A stretch of 64,000 nt of DNA from Aptenodytes patagonicus (GCF_965638725.1 NC_134950.1:168544853-168608852); one strand, 5' to 3'; positions 1-12,096 are shown, counted from the stretch's first letter. Translations and numbers: made by a program. The notes: a model not told the origin generated them from the letters alone.

Positions 1-146
1 TGGAAACATTCCAGGTCAGGTTGGACGGGGCTCTGAGCAACCTGCTCTAGTTGAAGATGTCCCTGCCCACGGCAGGGGGCTTGGACTAGATGACCTTTAG
101 TGGTCCCTTCCAACCCAAACTATTCTATGATTCTATGATTCTATAA
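1..146 (+). mobile_element. CR1 LINE 3' end, cut by window start
   Basis: This is the 3' terminus of a CR1 non-LTR retrotransposon. It shows the last codons of the reverse-transcriptase ORF (the 'ETFQVRLDGALSNL' type of ending), a short 3' UTR containing the conserved 'GGTCCCTTCCAACCCAAAC' stretch, and three copies of the 8-bp tail repeat ATTCTATG. It closely matches 13192-13326, differing at only a few positions, so both come from the same subfamily. CR1 copies are usually 5'-truncated; here the 5' part lies outside the window. Confidence 0.93.
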
Positions 147-3100
147 ATCAGAGTCCACTGTCCCCCATGGCTCTGCCAGACCCCTCAAGGCTCCAGCACT
201 CACGGTGCCCAGACCAGCTGGACGGACCATGTAGATCTTCATTAATAGCATGAAGGCAATGAACAGTGTTGACTTTTGAAATGTCACCATTTTCCACTTT
301 AATTCTTGCTGAGACAAATGTGGCGGTTCAGACTTCTTAAAACTGGTTTCAGGCTCCCAGTAAACTCAGACATATCCAGTCTCACGGGTTTTGGAGATTT
401 TGTCCACAGCTGGTAAAGACAGAGGTGGATGAAAGCTGGGATCTTGGAGATCAAGTACAAGCAGACAGCTTGGAAGAGCCCTGAATCTATTATTCACTAT
501 GTATTGCGCTTGTCAGTTTACACCACGACTTACAGCATTTATTTACAACATAAACCAACATTTATCACTGAAATTAGTTACAGTGTAAAAATTCCTGTTT
601 TCAGCTGGTAAGGTCTTAAACACAGTTCATGATATTAGCCACAGAGGTTCTCATCACCCAGTCAGAAACTGTTTGGCGTTTGATCTATGGACACCAGCAG
701 CAAATACTCTCTGTACAGAGCAGCTCTGTGATGCATCTGACCAGGCTGTGTAAAATGTTCCATTTCCTGCCTTGTCCACAAAAACATCAGCTGTGTCACG
801 TCCTCTAATGATAAGTTGGAGCCTTTATCTCAAGTCTCTAGAGCGTCATGTTTCAGCACAACCTTTTAGCTTGTATAATCTCTGGTGTCAATCAAGAAGT
901 TGGGTGCCCTTCCTCACGTGGCTTCCGCTGCCAGACTCTTCTTTGTGAGAGCAAAATGCTTCTTCATGGTGGCTGTGACCTAGGAGGAAACCTACTTCCC
1001 CCGGACACAGTTTATCTTAAGAAATATGGTTGTGGTGATGCTAGGTATTCTGCTTATCAGCTTTTTGCACACATAACACTGCCATTACTGCCTCCTCTCT
1101 CTTCCTTTGCTCTGCAAAGCTCTAAGGAGACAGTAGGGAGGGAGAGGCAGGCACCCTGCTTCCTCTGTGTCTTCAGCACGTCATGTACCCTGGAGCGGTT
1201 TTACCATGCTCCCAGTGTAAATAGCGCTGTTTTAATAATGCATAGTTTTCTACTCACCTTAATTCATTTCATTTCCAGGAGAATGCCACCTTGGGTTCAG
1301 AGAACGTTCTTGCTTGTTTGCTTGTTTGTTTGCATAGGTTTTTTGGGTTTGTTCTTCCTGAGCCTGAAGAGTTTCTCTTTTTATGCCCAAACATAAATAA
1401 GATTTTTTTTTTTAATTATTTTTAAGAGAACTGTTTTATCCAAGTACTTCATGAGTGAATGGTCCCCTGTGGATATGTAATAGTAATTGCAAAGCTTATT
1501 TTTCTGCTCCCAGTGGCATTGATTGTGTGAAAATAAATGTTGAGTACTATGAAGCAATTAATCCTTAACTCTCCTGGGAGTTTCGTAGGTAATTATTACT
1601 ATCTTTAGTTTATAGAGTGAGGTGAGCAACAGGAGCTGGATAATTTGCCCTTGCCCCAGAGACCAAGGACAAGATTGTAGACTGCTTGTATCAAGTAGAT
1701 CCTTTTAACTGAAATATTCCACTTATGCTCTTCAGATGTTTCACGTTCTGCTCTGATGTATCCACTTCTGCTGCTCTCATAGCTTTATGAGGCTATGACA
1801 TTGCACAGGTGGAGATTTCGAGGAGAACTTCTCCACTGGGTAACTGTTGGGGACAGCTGGGGACAGAAAGGGAAGAGGGTCTGAGCTTTTAGCCCTGCTG
1901 GATGGTGGTCAACTTGCTCTAGATTTCACCTAGGGCCACACTAGTGTCTTCACACAAGGCCACGCCACACTGAACTGTGCTGCTGTGCTAGCTGGGTACC
2001 TAGTTCAGAACTCTCTGTGCTCCACTGAAGAGCAGAGACATAACTAGGAGATGAACAGGGACCACCAGGAGCTGCTCCTCTGATTCTCAGAATAACCAGA
2101 GTCACTGAACTCCTTGGGTGGGATTCAGCCCCAGATCCAGGAACCTGAATCTCAGTGTTGACACTGTCTAAAGTCCCATAGCAGCCAGTGGAGAGCTGGT
2201 CAGTCCAGTCGGTGGGGCCTGGAGAGCAATTCAGCTCATCTTGCACAGGCATTTGACTTGCTGAATATCTCTTGAGGCTCCATTGACTTGAGGCTCCATT
2301 CACCTCCTAGATATAAAACCAAGCAGATGGAGCTCATCATTCATTGCAAGAGGGAAGGAGTCTTCCAATACTCCCTTGCTCTCACGGCTCTTATCTGAAC
2401 CATTTACAATGCCGTAGCAGTGCTCTAGATGGTTGGCCTCACAGCCAGGAGCAACATTTCTGCTCCAGGGGCAGTGATCTTCATGGCTGAAGGTTCACCT
2501 TTAAGGAACCTTTGTAGATGACATCCACTTACGGAGCAAGGTGTTGATACGTGGAGAGAACTCAAAGCAGAGGGTAAGTGGAGGAAAGATGCTTTGCAGG
2601 GAGGTATTTAGAATTAAGATCACAATTAAGGTAGGAGAATGGAGAGTACACATTCTCAAAAAACAGCTTTTTCTGGTGGTGGAACTCAGGCATGGCAAAT
2701 GATGTTCGCTGGATTTGTGCACAAACTAAATGTAGTGTGATTATTAGATTCCTCTGTCTTAATCAGAGCTTATAATTTTTCTCTGTGTCCCGTTCCTTAA
2801 TGGTCTCATCTACTGAGATCCTAAGGGTTATCTCGTTTGCTCTGCTCACAAAAAAAAAAGTGAACAAATCACAGTGACATGTTGAAGACTTCAGTAAACA
2901 TTTATACAACAGACTAGAGGACTTAGCTGCACCTATGCTTATGCCCACAGTGCTTCTAGCCAAAGTGCGGTTAGTATCACTCAAAGATCATAAGTTTTGA
3001 AAGGACAATACCCTGTTTGTATATTCTTCAGCCAGAAAAAAAACTGAGAACAGGCCAGGAAACAGTGTTGCAACCTATAACCTATCACACTGACAGTACT

Positions 3101-4439
3101 GCCTCACTGAGACTGAGTCCACCTTCTGTATCTTGTATTTTACTAACATCATAAGCTTGACAGAGTAAAAACTTTTTTTTCAATGTTAGTACAGCACGGT
3201 ATGATCCCGACCCACAACTGGAGGCTGCACGCATGAAACAAATACAGATATAAAAACTAATAATAATTGTTAATAATCTCATAGTGCAATACTGCTTGAG
3301 TAAAAGGTAAGTATGATCTATTTTCAGAGGATTAGACCACCAGATGGTAAAAAAAACCCAAGAAAATCCCATGGATATGATATGATATGACATGATATGA
3401 TATGGCTGATTTACACCAGCTGAAAGACTGGCCCTTCCCGGTATTTTTGGCTTGTGCAATCGCTCTTGTGGAACCATCAAATCGAATACGATTTTCCTAT
3501 GTTCAGTCTCATCATTCACTCACTGAAACAACCGGTTAGCGTTTCAGTTGTTTTAACTTCTCTGCTTTTGATAGTAATATGTAAGCTATAAAAGGGGTTC
3601 ACAATATATATTTTATGGACTGTTCATAAAGCTGACAACTGTATACAAATACATTAGACAGCTCATTTCAGTTTTAGCACCTTGTTTATCTTTCTTCACT
3701 TTTGAAAGCTTTTTCACCATAACATAGTATCTCCCTGTACACACATGAAATATTTTTTATTGAAGTGCCATGGCCATGATTCTTAACTCTTTTTGCCGGG
3801 CTTGGTACAGAGTAATCTGAATTGTGAATGGTGAGGACAGAGATAATTCAGGTTCAGTTGGATGTTTGAAGCCCTAGCTACACTGAATGAAACCTCATCA
3901 GCTGTTTACATCTGCCAAGAAAGTCATTCAGCAAAGAGGTTTTAGGGATGTAGGCTGACTTCAAGTGGTGACTGAAGATGTCTACCTACGAACGCCCACA
4001 TTTCATGCTTGTCATAAGAAATCCCTTTACAGTCAGTAGAGATCTGTTCAATGTAGACAATAGAGGCCAGGGCACAAGCCACTTGATCCCAAAGGATGCA
4101 AAATAGATTAGATAAAATGTGCTCAGGTGGCAATATTTAAATTCTAAACATCCACAATTAAATAAACTGAATTCATCAGCTAAGCTTAGTTTAATGGAAA
4201 GTGAAGCAAATGATCAAAATCTCAGACAACATATCTAATTGATTTACACAGAGATAGGCTCAAAACAGAACCATCCTCTGGGGAAAATACATCTTGGTAT
4301 CATAATATATCAGTAAGTCAGCTTAATACTTAAATGCTCCTGTCCCCACCCACCTAAGGCAAAAAATAAAGGTTTAAACCACAACCATCACTATGCCACT
4401 CCATAAAACCACAGTGCACCGATGTTTTTAATACTTCTG
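147..4439. other. Intergenic sequence upstream of the gene
   Basis: No gene is supported here. ORFs of up to 182 codons exist (for example 848-1396) but have no recognisable domain and look like chance. Small local features are a 16-bp tandem duplication at 2271-2302 and a short GATAT-type repeat at 3374-3404. The rest appears to be unique, moderately AT-rich sequence. Confidence 0.6.
3374..3404. repeat. Short (GATAT)n microsatellite
   Basis: About six imperfect copies of a five-base GATAT unit, one carrying a T-to-C change (gacat). Confidence 0.85.
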
Positions 4440-4745
4440 GCTCCCGTCCTTGTCCCAGAGAGGATACACAGGGTCAAGAACGGGTACAGAAGAGGGCAAA
4501 AAGGATGCCAAACGTATGGCACAGGCTCCAGGCCAGAGAGCATGGGGCTTTTCAGCCTGCAAAAGAGGGACTGATACAAAATCTTAAGCCACATGGAGAA
4601 GGGAATACGTGTTCACTGGCAGCGTAAGATTTGGGGGCATGGGATGAACTGAGCAGGAGGTGGGTTCAAATCAAACACAAGAGCTGCTCCCGGCACCGTG
4701 GAGTTCACTTGATGCCTACAGGCCATCAGACCTGCTGGACCTACA
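4440..4745 (+). mobile_element. Degenerate old CR1 fragment
   Basis: The text resembles the C-terminal coding part of CR1 in + orientation: a 'gtacagaagagggcaaaaagg' type segment, then 'ttttcagcctgcaaaagag' and a decayed copy of the following coding region. It has many substitutions and indels, no open frame and no 8-bp tail. The call rests on order and wording of conserved CR1 blocks and needs an alignment to confirm. Confidence 0.5.
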
Positions 4746-6350
4746 CCCAGCGCAGTCCGTAGGGCAAAACGTACCATTCGACAGTGGTTGAGACTTTTCC
4801 TGTAAAATCACTGTCACGAGACACAAACCCTTCAGGTTCACTCTCCGCAAAGAAACTAAAGAGCAACATCTGCCAATACCTCCGCCTCTCCCCCCGAGGG
4901 AAATCTGTCTTTAACAGGCTACTTGAAATCGTTCAGGCTGCATGAATGAATGAAATAAGCAAACATAAAGTGGCTATTATTAGCGGCGAGAGGCAGTGAC
5001 CAGCTAATCGGCCATTCCCCTGTCATTTTATGATCCGAACTGAGCTTTATATAGCTTTGTTGCGTGTTCAAATCATTGTACAACTAATTGATGTAATTAA
5101 CATCTTGGCCCTCTTTCTACACTGGCAATTTTAAGCCACCATCAGGCCTACGATGAGAAACGAGAGACAGGACTGGGATTTTTCATATCAAATGCAAAAG
5201 AAAAGGGAAAAAAAGTCTTTCAGATACCAACAAAAGCACAAGTCTTTCCATAGGTAAAGGTGGGGGGGACGGGGGACGGGGAAGACACTAAACTGTTTTT
5301 TCTCACCCTTTGCGTGTTACCTTTAAAAAGTGAATGTTTTAGTGGTTTGTTAAGAAGAGCTAGAGACTGGATATAACTTTAGTATTTTAACCCATTAAGC
5401 CCTTTCCCTAAAAATGGCAGGTTTCCTGGTCGTGTCAGTAAGTTGAACAGCCTGGAATCAGGGAGCTGTCTCCAGGGCCTCCCAAATACGAGGATCTTGT
5501 TTTCTCTCCTCAGCAGGTTGTTTAAAAGACAACAAATCTGTCCATCTGTTTGAGCCTGAAAATCTAGCAGGACTGGGGAGAAAAGAACGGCAAGGAGTAT
5601 ATTATTTTTCTTGTTGTTACCTTTATTTATGGGGCTTGTTTGGGATTCCACGCTAAAGCAAGCCTATACCTGTGGTTCCTCTTGAGTTGAAAAGAGCGTT
5701 GCCCTTAATATGAAATTAAATGCTCCACATCATGCTGGAGAGGGGAGGGATTTCCACATTTGCATCAAAAATGCAGGTCAATCTGGTCTTGAGCTGTTCT
5801 TCCAAAATAAGAAACCCAGAAATGTCGTGTCACTGACCTGCACCTTGGAAGTTTTTTCTGTTTTTCTGGGGAGAAGGACAGAGAGAGGACATACAGATTC
5901 ACTGAACAGGGCTGGGATTTGCAAACTTTGGTCCACCTAACCCCTTCCAACCAAGCAGCTATTTCAGAGGAAGCCAAATGCCCCAACCAGCCATTCCTCT
6001 CCTTTCCCGGCAGTGCTGGGTCGCTTTCGCAGCACGACTCAACCCACTTGTAGAGCTCATGGCAGTTCCTGGGCCCATCTCCTGTGCCTCTAACTACCAC
6101 CCCCACTAACAAGACCATTTCCCATCACCCTCCTCAGTGTCTCCCAGGGCTGAACCCAGCAGGGAGCCCCAGGCTCTGCAAAGAGGCGAGATGCTTTTGC
6201 CCTGCAGGCTGTGGCTCTGCAAGCTTCTGGCTCTGGAACGGGAGGAACCCCACAGTGACTGCATCGGCTGGTGGGCGAACACTGAAAATCAAGCTTTGCT
6301 GCTTTCCTCAGCCTCGGTTTCTTTCCAGCCCATTGCAATGATTTAAAAAA
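4746..6350. other. Intergenic sequence before the promoter
   Basis: No gene or clear repeat is seen. A G-rich run at 5260-5282 (runs of seven, five and four G) could form a G-quadruplex. The block at about 4920-5160 has the look of a conserved regulatory element, with several TAATT/ATTA homeodomain-type cores. From about 6000 onward the GC content rises toward the CpG island. Confidence 0.5.
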
Positions 6351-7012
6351 TTAAAAATAAAAAACAAAGGGGGCAAAAAAAGGCAAAAAAGAAAAGAAAG
6401 GTGAGAAGGAGAGAAAGTAATGAAGTAAAAAGGAAAGGAAGGAAAATAAAAAAGGAAAATAAGTGGGGAGCAGAAAAGGGAGGGGAAGGGTGAAATGGTG
6501 TAAAAAGCGGGCAAGGGGTAAAAAGGGCAAAACGGTGAAAATGGGGAAAAAGAAGGAAATGGGGAAAAAAGAAAAAGGGGGGAAGGGATAGAAGGGGAGA
6601 AGATAAAAGAAAGATGGAAAAAGGGAAACAGGAAAAAGGTAAGAGGGAGGAAAACAGTGAAAAGGAAAAATGGGAAACAGGAAAGGTGGGAGAAAGGGGG
6701 AAGAGAAGAAAAAGAGGAAAAGCAAAAGAAAGAAAAAAGGGAAAGAATAGGAAAAAAAGGAAGGGCAAAAATGAAAAGGGAAAAAATTAAAAGCGAAAAA
6801 AGGGGGGAAGGAAAAGGGAAAGAGGGAAAAAGGGAGAAAGGAAGGGGAAAGGAGGAAAATCCAGGAGAAAAAGAGAGGAGAAAAAAGGAGGAAGAGGCAA
6901 AAGAAGGGAAAATTAATAAACGGGAGAAGAAGAAGGGGCAAAAGGAAGGGGGAGGCAGAAAACAGGGGGGGAAAGGAGAGAAGAAAGGGGGGAAGGAGAA
7001 GGAAGGAGGGGA
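6351..7012 (+). repeat. Long polypurine (GA-rich) tract
   Basis: For about 660 bases the + strand is almost only A and G, with scattered C or T interruptions, and it ends where the CpG island begins. It begins A-rich and becomes G-richer toward the promoter. Such low-complexity sequence keeps several reading frames open, which explains the long Phe/Ser/Pro-rich and Lys/Glu/Gly-rich ORFs on both strands; they are not genes. Long polypurine-polypyrimidine tracts are known to be able to form triplex (H-) DNA and to exclude nucleosomes. Confidence 0.95.
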
Positions 7013-7214
7013 CACCCCGGGGAGCGCGGCTTCCCCGCGGGCCCGGCGGCACCTGGGGCGGGGGGGGGCGGGCGGCGGGCGGGAGGCGGTGCCGCCCCGC
7101 CCCGCTCAGGGTAGGCGGCCGGGGGCGGTGGCGCGGCCGGCTCCGGCGGAGCGGAGCGGAGCGGGCGCGGAGCGGGCGCGGTGGTGTCCCCTCCCTCCCG
7201 CCCTCCCTCCCTGG

Positions 7215-7371
7215 ATGCGCTCAGCCCGGAGGCGGGAGCGGAGCGCCGCGCTGCCCGCGGCCGCGCCGCCGGGACCTTGCGGTGCGGGGTGTCCTCTGCT
7301 CCGGCGCGGGCACCATGGAGTACGCGGTCCTGGGCGTCGTGGTGCCGCTGCTCGGCTGCCTCTTCTCCGCG
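7215..7371 (+). other. Upstream ORF (5' part) overlapping the receptor start codon
   Basis: An ATG at 7215 lies 100 bases before the main start and in a different frame. Its context is weak (T at -3, C at +4). No stop codon occurs before the end of exon 1, so it overlaps the receptor start. If exon 1 is spliced to exon 2 as annotated, this frame continues for 13 more codons and stops at TGA 47800-47802, giving 66 codons. It exists in the mRNA only if transcription starts upstream of 7215. Confidence 0.5.
7315..7371 (+). CDS. VIPR1: Class B1 GPCR (VIPR1-like), coding exon 1: signal peptide
   Basis: This exon encodes 19 residues, a typical cleavable signal peptide: a short start with one acidic residue, a hydrophobic core (VLGVVVPLLGCLF) and small residues (Ser-Ala) at the end. 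The start codon at 7315 sits in a near-ideal Kozak context (CACCATGG) inside the CpG island. The exon ends at a consensus donor (G|GTGAGT, intron from 7372) exactly between codons, so the intron is phase 0. Secretin-family receptors characteristically carry the signal peptide on a separate first exon. The peptide itself cannot identify the gene, because signal peptides diverge quickly; the assignment comes from exon 2 (47759-47855), which is also phase 0. Product: a plasma-membrane, Gs-coupled peptide-hormone receptor; VIP and PACAP are the ligands if it is VIPR1. The gene is incomplete in this window. Transcript evidence for the 7371-47759 junction would settle it. Confidence 0.72.
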
Positions 7372-8116
7372 GTGAGTGCTGCCGGTGCGCGGCGGCGGGA
7401 CGGCGGCGGGGCTGAGCCCGGCGGCGGCGGGGCCGGGGTTCCCCCGGTGCCCGCTCCTTTGGCGCGGGGGTTTGCCGGTTTAGCCTCGGGCAAACTTTGG
7501 GCAACTTTGAAAGTGCTGTTGGTTTAGGGCAGGTGTATCTTTGTTGGCTTTCCTTTCCCCCCGATAATCTAGAAAATAGCAATTTTCTTTTTGTTCAAGG
7601 TACGCTTCCTCTTCGAGAGCGAGAGGGATCTCTTGAGCTAGAGGAATTCACTTCGGGGTTTTAGTGCTTTATTTCAGGACTGGCTCGCGGTTTCGTTCTC
7701 ATTCAGGTTTGCAGCCTGGCTTTTGGGTTGCTTTGGTTTCTGTTCAGGAGCTTGATTGTTTCGTGCAAACCTCCCCCTAAAACTGTGGATAACGTGATGA
7801 AATTGCCCGGAGGCGATTCAGCGGCAGGGCAGGGGGCTCTCGGATGGGACCTTCCTCCAGCTGAAGAACAGCCACCCATGAGAAGTTCGGCAAAGTGCTG
7901 CTCTCTGACACTTAAACCTCACGTGGATGCACTGTCTGAGGAAAGAGCAGAAGCTGGGAGCAAAGGATGTGTTTTCTGGCTGCTGTGTCCCCTCTGCTTA
8001 TAATTTCCATGCTTGCAGGTCCCTGATTGGGGCAGTGCTGTTTCCTCCCCCGCCGCAGATGGCTCGTAGCACAGGGTAGAATTAGCGAACGGGATTGTTT
8101 CTCCTGGCGATGTGTC

Positions 8117-8146
8117 TGTGTGTGCACACACGCACGCGTGCATGCA
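8117..8146. repeat. Alternating purine-pyrimidine run (Z-DNA candidate)
   Basis: Thirty consecutive bases alternate pyrimidine and purine (TG, CA, CG and TG steps) with no break. This includes TG/CA repeats and four CG steps, the sequence type that most readily adopts left-handed Z-DNA. It lies about 750 bases downstream of exon 1. Confidence 0.85.
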
Positions 8147-11100
8147 AAAGCTAATTCTCTGTGCAAACAGCGCAGATACGGGGTTCTGCGCATTTCACTG
8201 ATGCTTTGTTCTTGCGGCTTGTTTCCTTGCAGCGTATGATTTCTAGTGAGACCATTCATTTCTATTCAGCAGGCTGGGGTCGGGTGGGGGGTTGGGTTCT
8301 GGCTGTGACTGAGTTTCCCTCTTACTTCTAATCTTCTCCCACGCTTGTTTTCTCTCTTTGGAAGGTGAGGTTGCCTCACCAGCATCCTGTTGGGTTGGGT
8401 AAGGTTGCCCACAGGAACTAGGTCGTGCCATCAGTACTTGGTTGCAAGTCGCTTCTGTTTGCTCTGCTCGGCTGGTGACAGTGATTCACTCGAAGCTGCT
8501 CTGATCCCCAGCAAGCAGAGTCAGACCAACCAAGCCAAGCCTCAGAGAGTGGCAGGTAACCCAGATTTGGCACTGCATCACTCATCTCTCCTTTCCTCTC
8601 CCCTTGCCCCTTAAGAAATGAGTCTAATGGACTGACTTCAATTTTTTTGGCTGTCACTGTGAGCCACCCAGCCATCTGCATCACCAAAGACTTTCTTTGA
8701 GGAAGAACAGGCTAGGAAAATGGATTAAAGTATTAAAAAAAGACCAGGCAATTAGTTCCTGGAATTCTACGGACTTTGCTTTAGGGAAGATCCAAAATAG
8801 CTCATGTCCAGGACTGGAGCTGGGGAAATGAGAAGCGGGGAGCGCTCCCATCAGCTGCTGGAGCTGCTCCAGCTCCTGCTTCCACTGAAGCCCATGGCAA
8901 AAATCCCATTTCTTTAAACATTGTTGGCATGAAGAGGTCCTCTGGGGCCAGATCCTGCAGAGAGTTAAGTCATGTAGTCTGCTGAAGTTCAACATGCAAG
9001 TGGTGGCAGGATCAGGTCCTTACTCTGGTGCTCTTGGGTTGATTGTTGCTATCAATAAGCACAAACTCCTGAAGCTTCGGGACAACAGCAAGGCACAGCC
9101 TAGGTGCAGTCCGAGGGCCTCTACTGGTTCCTTTTCAACCCTTTTATTATCTTCTTGTTTCGTACTTTATCTCGCTTCTTTGCCCTTGGTTTAGTGGCAC
9201 CGTTGCTTGCTTTCTCATTCGTTCGTTGTGTTAATGTTCCTGAGACCTGGTTCATGCTAGTGTGTTAAAGAGATTCACATGCTCCTTATCAGCGCTGATC
9301 TGCAAGGTGACTAATACTGAAGTGCCTCAGTGCTAGAGAAAATCCCTGGGTTTTTTTGTTTCTCAAAAAATCCCTGGGATTCGGTGCTTATTTTTAAAGT
9401 AACTCTGCAGTTGTTAACAACCTGGCTCTGGGACCTACGATGGCTCAGCAGAGGTTTTTTTCTTATAATTTATTGTGATAATTTTTATTGGTGTGTCCTT
9501 GGAAAAACTCTGAACAATTGGCTGATCGAGAAGTTCAGTGCTATAAAACTGTTGCAGCCATGTGGTTTCTAATTGCTGTTGTAAACTTTCACCTCGGCCT
9601 CTCATGATCTACAAATGTGGACAAAAGGAAATTGGGCAAATCTCATTTGCTGTAGTTCATCAGACCATGCTCACCAGAGACCTGCCTCCTGCAGCGGTCA
9701 GCTTTTAACATTTCCAAGCAAAGTGCTAAAGCTGGCGGTGGTGGGGGCATGGTGTAAATCCAGCGTAATCCCTATTAGGTTCTAATGGGTCGGTTTACCT
9801 TTTTAGGGGTGTAACTAAAATAATCTGGCCCGGAGAGCTACAAGTTGGGCTATTTTTTTTCACTGTGTGTCTAGTAAATGAGATGTGGGTAATTCGAGCA
9901 GTTGGTGGATTCCACATGCCTTCAGACTGCAGGCTTGTTGAATTAGCCAAATCTGTCCAGCTGGTGTAATTTGTGCTTTTCTTCAGAGTTCTATTCTGCT
10001 CCAGCCATGAAGTAGACGCATGATGGAAAGGAATAAAAAACTCAGATCTGATCCTTTAGCATTCTGAGTGTAAATGCTGGAAACAGGATCATTGTAAAAA
10101 AAATCAGGTAAATTTAAGCTCACGGGACAACCACTTCACCGTATCCGCATCTCTTTCATCCTGTCATTGACTGAGAAGTTAGATAAATACATTTAAACCA
10201 AAATAATCAATGTTTTTGGCAAAGAGGCAAGGTACTCGCTAGAATCCTTTAGCCTAATGCCTGCATCCCACACAAAGATCCTTTAGCACTGACAACTTGT
10301 GTTTAACAAAGGCCTTGTCACAAAACCTCAGCGTGTTACTAGGTGTATGATTTATTAAATTTATACATGTATAAATGCATGACTGACTTTATTTAAAGCC
10401 ATCTAGGAGAACCAGTTGCCCAACCCTGTATCTTTTTAGCTCGGAAAGTCTCATTGCCTCTCTGTAACGTTGAAAGTTTTCAGCGTACATATTTTCAGCA
10501 GTACATGTATTTTCGAAGCTCTTATTTAGGGCATAACAAGGCAAAAGAGCAAAATAGGCAAAAACACAGTATCTGAGGAAAAAAAATCCTGTGTGGAATA
10601 TTTAAGGCTGTTTCCAACAACGTGTTGCTCTAGCCCGCCAGCGTGTCAGCAGGGGGATTCACACCATCATTATCACACCCTCCCCGCAGCCGAGAGGTCT
10701 GTCTCCAGCAGGAAGACTCTGAAGAACCAGACAGGAGGGGAATCATGATGTATCGTAAAAGGAGATGAGTCCACCGGGGTGTTTATTAAAAAGAGGGAGA
10801 GTTGCCAAATACTCAGCATCGGGAGGCAGATGGGACCATGGACAGAGGAAAGCTGCCTGCCTTGTGAATTTGGGGGTGTGTCTGTTGTTTCCTTTTCCCC
10901 CTTTTTACAGTGCTTTGAAAATACTCTGGTTCAAAACTCCTTCCCATTGTAATATCAGCAGCGGTTTGACAGCCAGAGGGCTGCACCAGATAAAAATGCA
11001 AAGTAGGGTGTGCTGCGTTTTGTGCTAAGTCCATCCAGTGCTGACTTGTGAGGCTGCCGTGACATTTTGTTCTTGTTTTCATTGTTTCATAGCGGCGTGA

Positions 11101-12074
11101 CTTTGCTGAGTGGTATTTGTCTCTTCTCACTTGACTGTCCAAGGAGGGGTCATGGTAGTTGGTGGATGCAAAGCAGGGAGGTGCTCTGCACATTTTGCAA
11201 ATGGGGCAACTGAGGCATCAGTAGGTGGTGGGACCCGTGTCGTGAAAGAGGAGTTTCAGCTCTCCCGAGGCACTGAATGTGAGGCTGCCTTGGACATGGT
11301 AAACATACAGAGTTTCTATTATTTTTTTGGGGGGGAAGGGGGAGAAAGGATAGCTTTTTCCCTTTACCAGATTGTCTCCAGCAGAAACAACTGGAAAGAC
11401 TGGTATCTTGTCAAAATCAATCTTCTACTTGCCACATCATATGCTGACTTAGTCCTGTAGGACTGGGAAGTTACCTGGTATTTGGGCTAGCTTGTAGACA
11501 CAGATCTTTGTTGGAGATGGAGAAGAGAGGGAAGAGGGACGGGAAGGATATCTCCCCGTTCAGCCTCAAGTGTGCAATTTATTGGCAGTCCGAGGAAGGG
11601 CACCAGACACTTTGTAGATCACTGAGACCCAAGGTGAGATGATTTTTTTTTTTTCAAGTCAGACCTGAGCGCACTTGGAGATTTGGCACACTCTGCATGG
11701 CATCTGTGGCTCAAATTCAGGAAAGGAGTCAAATTATCTGTGCAGAATAAAAACTGTTACTCAAGTTTTGATGAGGAGCAGGACTTAGCTTGGTTTTATG
11801 AACACAGTAGGTCACGTCCTTCCCTCAGACCAAGTCAGCACAAGCGTGGCAGTGTCACTTCACTGCTGCAAATGGGATCGCTGCTGCGTCACGCTGGCTC
11901 GCTGGGAATGGATATGTGGTTTTCCAATGCCTGGGAAAGGTTGTGTGATTAAATATAGCCCCATTCTCTGGTCTCATCAACTTTCTCTCTTCTGTATTGG
12001 AAAGAAGAGGAAAGTCCTTTGTCGGAACCAAAATCTAGGAAATGCAGCCAAGAAAAATCCTCAGTTGTGGGCCG

Positions 12075-12096
12075 ATACAACATAGCTATGTTGTAT
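12075..12096. repeat. Perfect 22-bp palindrome
   Basis: The arm ATACAACATAG is followed immediately by its exact reverse complement. The same 11-mer recurs in direct orientation at 12136-12146, after a stretch of GATTAGA-like units (12101-12135). Confidence 0.9.

Larger units (their letters stand above)
7013..7480 (+). promoter_or_regulatory. CpG-island promoter and 5' UTR of class B GPCR gene
   Basis: A sharp rise in GC and CpG density surrounds the first coding exon. Several GC boxes (GGGCGG or its complement) are present, at about 7056-7084 and 7092-7104, and tandem 'ggagc' units occur at about 7148-7165. No TATA box is evident, so dispersed initiation is likely. The exact transcription start cannot be placed from sequence alone; the 5' UTR must end at 7314. 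The run of G tracts at 7056-7084 is a strong G-quadruplex candidate. Confidence 0.85.

Noticed and set aside
848..1396. 182-codon + strand ORF ending in hydrophobic residues
   Set aside because: No signal, domain or exon structure; the hydrophobic end comes from a T-rich stretch. Length is within what chance allows for this window.
6308..7052. Several overlapping ORFs of 140-250 codons on both strands
   Set aside because: They are side effects of the polypurine tract, which contains few stop codons on either strand. The predicted proteins are low-complexity Phe/Ser/Pro or Lys/Glu/Gly strings.
7106..7582. 158-codon ORF on the - strand across the CpG island
   Set aside because: Arg/Ala/Pro-rich translation of GC-rich DNA opposite the receptor exon; stops are rare at this GC content and no motif is visible.
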